From assembly GCF_020442045.1 (NCBI RefSeq), contig NZ_JAGRLA010000092.1, positions 1-49,695 of the forward strand: a stretch of 49,695 bases of DNA, written 5' to 3'. Origin of the DNA: Bauldia sp. (GTDB lineage: Bacteria; Pseudomonadota; Alphaproteobacteria; Rhizobiales; Kaistiaceae). Made by a program: the position numbers and the translations under genes. The notes under the pieces are model-generated. The model saw only the letters and a program-made list of their open reading frames with translations. It searched no databases and was not told where the DNA came from. This document shows positions 46,030 through 49,695 of this stretch, piece after piece (position 1 is the stretch's first letter; every line of letters starts with the position of its first letter).

Positions 46030-47373
46030 GTGCAGGAATCCGCAGAAACCGCGGCAGGTTCGACCGCCGGGCGGCTATCGTCGGAGGCGATCACCGACGC
46101 GCTCGGGCGAGTGCTCGCAAGCGAAGGTTTCGCCGCCTCCCCCCGCCTCCAGCAATTCCTCACTTACGTGGTCGAGGAAACGATCGCGGGTCGGGGGCAA
46201 TCGATCCGGGGCAAGACCATCGCGGCCGACGTCTATGGTCGCGACCTCGGCGAGTCGGGCGCCCAGAATATCGTCCGGGTAGAGGCCCGCCGGCTGCGCC
46301 GGTTGCTCGACGAGTATTACGCCGGCGCCGGCGCCGACGACGAATGGCGGATTTGCATCGATCAGGGAGGCTATGCGCCCCGCTTCCAAGCCGCGACGCC
46401 CGGCGATGCCGAGGAGCAACCGGAGGCGCTTGCGACGCGAAGGGGGGCGTCGCGCTCGCCCTGGATCGTCATTTCCATTCTCGTCCTGGCGCTGATTGCC
46501 GCCGGACTTTACGCCGTGGCGTGGTGGCCGGCTCCCGAGGAAGCGGGGCGATCGCAGGATCGTGCGGTCCGCGTGGCGTTGCGCGACCGGTCCATGCCGA
46601 GCCTGCAGGCCGCAAATCTCGCCGAAGAGGCGCGCGGCATGCTGTTCCCCATCTTCGACGTGAAGCGCCAGCAACTGGCGCTGGAAATGTTCCGCCACAG
46701 CATCGAGCTCGATCCCGGCCTTGCCAGCGGATACGCGGGCGCCGCCCAGGTCCTTGCCACCCTTTCCATGCTCTCCGCGGACGCGGCCGAAGCGGCGGAC
46801 CTGCAGCGTGAGGCGGACACGATGGCGAGCAAGGCACTCGAACTCGCCCCGGCCGATGCCTGGGCCGTGGCCGCCAAAGGCTGGACATTGGCGGTCGGCG
46901 GCTCGTTCGAACCGGGGTTGGCCAAGGCCCGCCTCGCGGAGGAACTGGCCCCGGAAGACGGCCATGTCCTCGACCTTGTCGGGGTCACCGCGATCGTCGG
47001 CCGATCACCCCAACTGGCCGCGGACGTCTCTCGTCCGGGCAGGCCGCGATCTGGTGTCGGTCGCTTTGGAGCGCGAAACATCTGGGGCGTCGCCCAGCTC
47101 ATGCTCGAGAATTATCCGGATGTCATCGAGGCTTTCGAAGGCGCGGCGGCCACGGGTGCGCCGGTGAGTCCGCCGACGCTGATCTTCTCGGCCGTGGCCT
47201 ACGACCAGATCGGAGAATCGGAGACGGCGAGCAGGCTCGTCGCCGAACTGAAGGAAACCTGGCCGGCATTTCCCGCCACCAGCCTGGTGAGACGAATCTT
47301 CCACGAGGGGACTCCAGCCGAACGGGTGATTCTCGGGACCCTGGCGAAGAACGGGTTCGATGACGCCCGGTGA
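46030..47373 (+). CDS. Membrane-anchored protein with N-terminal DNA-binding-like and C-terminal TPR-like regions
   Basis: Protein of 447 residues starting with GTG. Residues about 18-100 (SPRLQQFLTYVVEETIAG, IRGKTIAADVYGRD, NIVRVEARRLRRLLDEYY) form a helical, arginine-rich region that in related Rhizobiales proteins precedes TPR or cyclase parts and looks like a winged helix. A single membrane segment (SPWIVISILVLALIAAGLYA) divides it from a C-terminal, probably periplasmic, TPR-like half with repeated helices (LALEMFRHSIELDPGLASGY, DTMASKALELAPADAW). Around 47026-47079 the frame reads an unnatural Arg/Gly-rich string, while the +1 frame reads a good helix, suggesting two compensating shifts. 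It is divergent from the unknown-MBL-GTPase operon. Confidence 0.7.
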   Translation: MQESAETAAGSTAGRLSSEAITDALGRVLASEGFAASPRLQQFLTYVVEETIAGRGQSIRGKTIAADVYGRDLGESGAQNIVRVEARRLRRLLDEYYAGAGADDEWRICIDQGGYAPRFQAATPGDAEEQPEALATRRGASRSPWIVISILVLALIAAGLYAVAWWPAPEEAGRSQDRAVRVALRDRSMPSLQAANLAEEARGMLFPIFDVKRQQLALEMFRHSIELDPGLASGYAGAAQVLATLSMLSADAAEAADLQREADTMASKALELAPADAWAVAAKGWTLAVGGSFEPGLAKARLAEELAPEDGHVLDLVGVTAIVGRSPQLAADVSRPGRPRSGVGRFGARNIWGVAQLMLENYPDVIEAFEGAAATGAPVSPPTLIFSAVAYDQIGESETASRLVAELKETWPAFPATSLVRRIFHEGTPAERVILGTLAKNGFDDAR

Positions 47374-47527
47374 TGAGCGTCGGCGGCGCGACCGTGAAGC
47401 CGGTCAGCGAAGCTCATTGGCCATCGGCCTCGACGAGGCGGGACGCTTCCCGAAACGCGCCACGTCCTGGGTACCCGCATGAAGCCATCCGTTTTCGCCG
47501 GGGCGAGACCTTTGCGTGATGGGCCGG

Positions 47528-48496
47528 TCACTGATCCTGGCGGATCGATCTGGCGATGCGAAATCCGCTCTCGAAATCGAGGGACGCGGGCTTGCCGCCT
47601 CCCCGGAACGCGACCCGCAACACGTCGGGACTGTCGAACAGTCCGCCGCCGCGCGACATGCGGCGTTCGCATGGCGACGCGGTCCAGGCCGATCCATCCG
47701 CCGGCGCGCCGGTGTAGGTATCGTGGTAGCAGTCCGCGACCCATTCCCAGACGTTGCCGGTCATGTCGTAGAGGCCGAAGGCATTCGGCTTGAAGCTTCC
47801 GACCGGGGCGGTGAAGGGGTGGCCGTCGTCGCAGTCGCTGGTCCAGGTCCAGTCCGGAAACTGCGCCTTTGCCGACCTGTCGGCGGCATTCGCATAGTCG
47901 CAGATCGCCGCCTTGTCTTCGCCGAAGTAGAAGGGCGTGACCGACCCGGCGCGCGCGGCATATTCCCATTCGGCTTCGCTCGGCAGGCGGTAATCCTCGC
48001 CGGTCATCTCCGAAAGCCACGCCAGGTAGCCGCCGACGTCGTCGGTGGTGACGCAATTCACCGGATGGGTGTCGTCGACGGGAAATCCCGGATCGCGCCA
48101 GGTGCGGCCCTCGCGGGCCTGCCATGATTCATCCTCATAGGTGACGCAGGCGTCGTCGGTCTTCCAGTCCGTGGCGTCGACGAAGGCGGCGAACGCGCCC
48201 CGCGTGACCTCGAACCGGCCGACCGCGAAGGAAGGAATCGCGACCTCGTGGGCCGGCGCCTCGTCGTCCCGCCCGGCGGGGTCGTTGTCGCCGGCGCCCA
48301 TCACGAACCGTCCGGCCGGAACCACCACCATCTCCGGGCAATTGTCGCAATCGCGGAACGTCGAGCCCGGTGCCGGCGCTCCGTCCTGGGCATGGCCATT
48401 CGCGGCGAGACAGAGGAGGGCGGCGGCGAGGGAAACGGGCGGGACAAGGGCGTTGGCCGGAAGCCCGACCCGGAAATCAGATATGGTCTTCAACAT
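47528..48496 (-). CDS. Secreted SUMF1/FGE-domain protein lacking the catalytic cysteines
   Basis: Protein of 322 residues with an N-terminal signal peptide (VSLAAALLCLAANGHA) followed by a formylglycine-generating-enzyme-type C-lectin fold: MVVVPAGRFVMGAGDND, FAVGRFEVTRGAFAAFVD, YRLPSEAEWEYAARAG, NAFGLYDMTGNVWEWVAD and a final GFRIAR. True FGEs have two active cysteines shortly before the end; here that stretch reads RGGGLFDSPDVLRVAFRGGG with none. It is therefore unlikely to make formylglycine and may be one of the other SUMF1-fold enzymes or binding proteins. ATG at 48496 has GAGG six bases upstream. Confidence 0.82.
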   Translation of the reverse strand: MLKTISDFRVGLPANALVPPVSLAAALLCLAANGHAQDGAPAPGSTFRDCDNCPEMVVVPAGRFVMGAGDNDPAGRDDEAPAHEVAIPSFAVGRFEVTRGAFAAFVDATDWKTDDACVTYEDESWQAREGRTWRDPGFPVDDTHPVNCVTTDDVGGYLAWLSEMTGEDYRLPSEAEWEYAARAGSVTPFYFGEDKAAICDYANAADRSAKAQFPDWTWTSDCDDGHPFTAPVGSFKPNAFGLYDMTGNVWEWVADCYHDTYTGAPADGSAWTASPCERRMSRGGGLFDSPDVLRVAFRGGGKPASLDFESGFRIARSIRQDQ

Positions 48497-48682
48497 CGTC
48501 GACCTCGTTTTCTCCGCAGTCGGATGACGGGGGTCGGCTGCGAAGGCATGCCGTCCGCGAAGCCACGATGGACCAAAAAAGCTCGGCCACCGGAGCTGCG
48601 AAGTCAACGCGGCACGGCACGGCGATGAGGACAAAAGCCCGTGATCGTCCGGGGCACGGCGACGGCTGTCGGGATCGGCCGC

Positions 48683-48841
48683 CTAGCCGCTCTTCCGCTC
48701 GACGTCGGTATCGTCGAGGACGCGCAGCGCGGCGCCGTCGAGGTCCTCGTATTGGCCGCTCCTCAGCGACCACAGGAAGCCGAGGAGGCCGACCAGGCCG
48801 AGGAAGAGCGCCAGCGGGACGAGGTAGAGCAGGACCGTCAT
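48683..48841 (-). CDS. ccoS: cbb3-type cytochrome oxidase assembly protein CcoS (FixS)
   Basis: Small membrane protein of 52 residues. It begins MTVLLYLVPLALFLGLVGLL with one membrane helix, then FLWSLRSGQYEDLDGAALRV, the conserved SGQYxDLxG motif of CcoS. It is needed for inserting cofactors into the high-affinity cbb3 oxidase. Its ATG overlaps the ccoI stop as ATGA, the normal ccoGHIS arrangement. Confidence 0.9.
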   Translation of the reverse strand: MTVLLYLVPLALFLGLVGLLGFLWSLRSGQYEDLDGAALRVLDDTDVERKSG

Positions 48842-49584
48842 GGCGCGGAGACCTCCGTGCCAGCCGGAAGCGCCCCGGCGGGGCGCTGCACGGGCGGCGC
48901 CTTCTCCGGCATGCGGGCGCGGAGCGCGTTGAGCGTCACGGTGATCGACGAGCCGGACATGGCGACAGCGGCGATCAGCGGCGTGACGACGCCGAAGATG
49001 GCGAGCGGCACCGCCGCGAGATTGTAGATGACGGTGAAGGCGAGGTTCTGGTTCATCAGCCGTCGCGCCCGGCGGCCGATATCGAAGGCGTCGACCACGG
49101 GCATCAGCCGCTCGCCGAGGAAGACGGCGTCGGCCTGGGCCTGGGTGATGTCGAGGGCGCTGATCGGCGAAAGGGATACATGGGCCTCGGCGAGGGCCGG
49201 GGCGTCGTTGAGGCCGTCGCCGACCATCGCCACCCGGTGGCCGGCCGCGGCGAGGTCGCGGAGCGCGGCGATCTTGTCCGCCGGCTTCATGCCGGAGGCG
49301 TAGGGAAGGTCGAGCTGGCGGGCGACCGGCGCGACGGCGGCCTCGCGGTCGCCGGACAGGATGCGGCAGTCATAGCCGCGCGCCTTGAGGGCGGCGACCA
49401 CCGCGGCCGCGTCCGGCTTGAGGACCTGCTCGATGGCGAAGACCGCGGTCGACCCGCCGTGGCGGAACCAGAGATGCGAGGCGGTGGCGGACCCGGCGCC
49501 CGGAGCCTCGGACGGAATCCCGCAGAAGGCGGCGCCGCCGAGGCGCGCCTCGATGCCATCGGCGATCGCGGCGACGCCCTCGAG
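48838..49584 (-). CDS. ccoI: Copper-translocating P-type ATPase CcoI (FixI), C-terminal part
   Basis: C-terminal about 250 residues of the P1B-ATPase that supplies copper for cbb3 oxidase assembly. Reading starts naturally around GVAAIADGIEARLGGAAF in the nucleotide-binding domain and continues through RILSGDREAAVAPVARQL, the hinge motif MVGDGLNDAPALAEAHVSL, two C-terminal helices (LAFTVIYNLAAVPLAIFGVV) and AMSGSSITVTLNALRARM. The upstream part, including DKTGT, is not on this strand: at about 49579-49584 the sequence switches to the opposite strand. It overlaps ccoS by four bases. Confidence 0.85.
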   Translation of the reverse strand, partial: LEGVAAIADGIEARLGGAAFCGIPSEAPGAGSATASHLWFRHGGSTAVFAIEQVLKPDAAAVVAALKARGYDCRILSGDREAAVAPVARQLDLPYASGMKPADKIAALRDLAAAGHRVAMVGDGLNDAPALAEAHVSLSPISALDITQAQADAVFLGERLMPVVDAFDIGRRARRLMNQNLAFTVIYNLAAVPLAIFGVVTPLIAAVAMSGSSITVTLNALRARMPEKAPPVQRPAGALPAGTEVSAP

Positions 49585-49695
49585 CGTTTCGCCGAGGCCG
49601 ACACCATCGTCTTCGACAAGACCGGCACGCTGACCACGGCCGAGCCGCATGTCGCCAATGCCGCCGACATCCCGGCCGGGACGCTCCGCCTGGCC
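49571..49695 (+). pseudogene. ccoI: Inverted fragment of ccoI carrying the phosphorylation motif (runs off the window)
   Basis: The plus strand reads GDALERFAEADTIVFDKTGT followed by LTTAEPHVANAADIP, the complete P-type ATPase phosphorylation signature and its flanks. It should lie upstream of, and on the same strand as, the C-terminal part at 48838-49584, but points the other way. The two pieces meet head-to-head at CTCGAG (49579-49584), where both strands read Leu-Glu in frame. It is either an inversion/inverted duplication or a sequencing or assembly chimera. Confidence 0.75.

Overview
The window reads as GC-rich chromosomal DNA of an alphaproteobacterium, most likely Hyphomicrobiales/Rhizobiales-like. 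The evidence is a fixK-fixL-fixJ oxygen-sensing locus, fixS/fixI (ccoS/ccoI) genes, a moc/iol-like cyclitol operon, palindromic repeats with a CCGGGCTTGACCCGG core, and dense operons with ATGA/GTGA start-stop overlaps. No tRNA, rRNA, CRISPR array, integrase or transposase was seen.

Layout. (1) 1-2004: end of a polyamine-type ABC permease followed by gamma-aminobutyraldehyde dehydrogenase (putrescine use). (2) 2126-13514: a GntR regulator and an FAD-linked oxidase on the minus strand, divergent from a long plus-strand operon: iolD, class III aminotransferase, IolE/MocC-like TIM barrel, MocA-like dehydrogenase, ribose-type ABC importer (binding protein, double ATPase, permease) and an NTF2-like protein. 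The enzyme set fits breakdown of inositol or, given the aminotransferase, an amino-inositol. A large palindrome lies between the divergent arms. (3) 13569-22140: a fold-type III PLP enzyme, two glycerophosphodiesterase-family proteins, a complete Ugp/MalK-type importer and an inositol-monophosphatase-family enzyme, a plausible glycerophospho-compound scavenging set. (4) 22150-29333: PEP synthase with an AhpD-like protein, divergent from an ABC exporter (ATPase, FtsX-type permease, HlyD-type adaptor); the spacer carries a FixK/FNR box.

(5) 29483-40045: eleven minus-strand genes for a group 3b (NAD(P)-linked, HydBGDA-type) NiFe hydrogenase and its maturation: hydB, a lone cyclic-nucleotide-binding protein, hydG, hydD, hydA, maturation protease, a short HypA without its zinc ribbon, hypF, hypC, a 600-bp repeat-filled gap, hypD, hypE. 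hypB is absent. (6) 40161-43135: fixK divergent from fixL-fixJ, with a perfect FixK box and a second inverted repeat in the spacer. (7) 43236-47373: an operon of a small unknown protein, a Tat-exported metallo-beta-lactamase-fold hydrolase and a His-rich COG0523 GTPase, next to a membrane-anchored TPR-like protein. (8) 47528-49695: a secreted SUMF1-domain protein, ccoS and ccoI. ccoI is broken by a head-to-head inverted junction near 49579-49584: its C-terminal half is on the minus strand and its DKTGTLT region on the plus strand.

How it fits together: regions 4-6 and 8 point to life at varying oxygen. FixL/FixJ/FixK sense low oxygen, ccoS/ccoI serve the high-affinity cbb3 oxidase, the hydrogenase exchanges electrons between H2 and NAD(P)H, and a FixK-type box may tie the exporter and/or ppsA operon to the same signal. 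Regions 1-3 are uptake and catabolism of plant- or soil-derived polyamines, cyclitols and glycerophospho-compounds.
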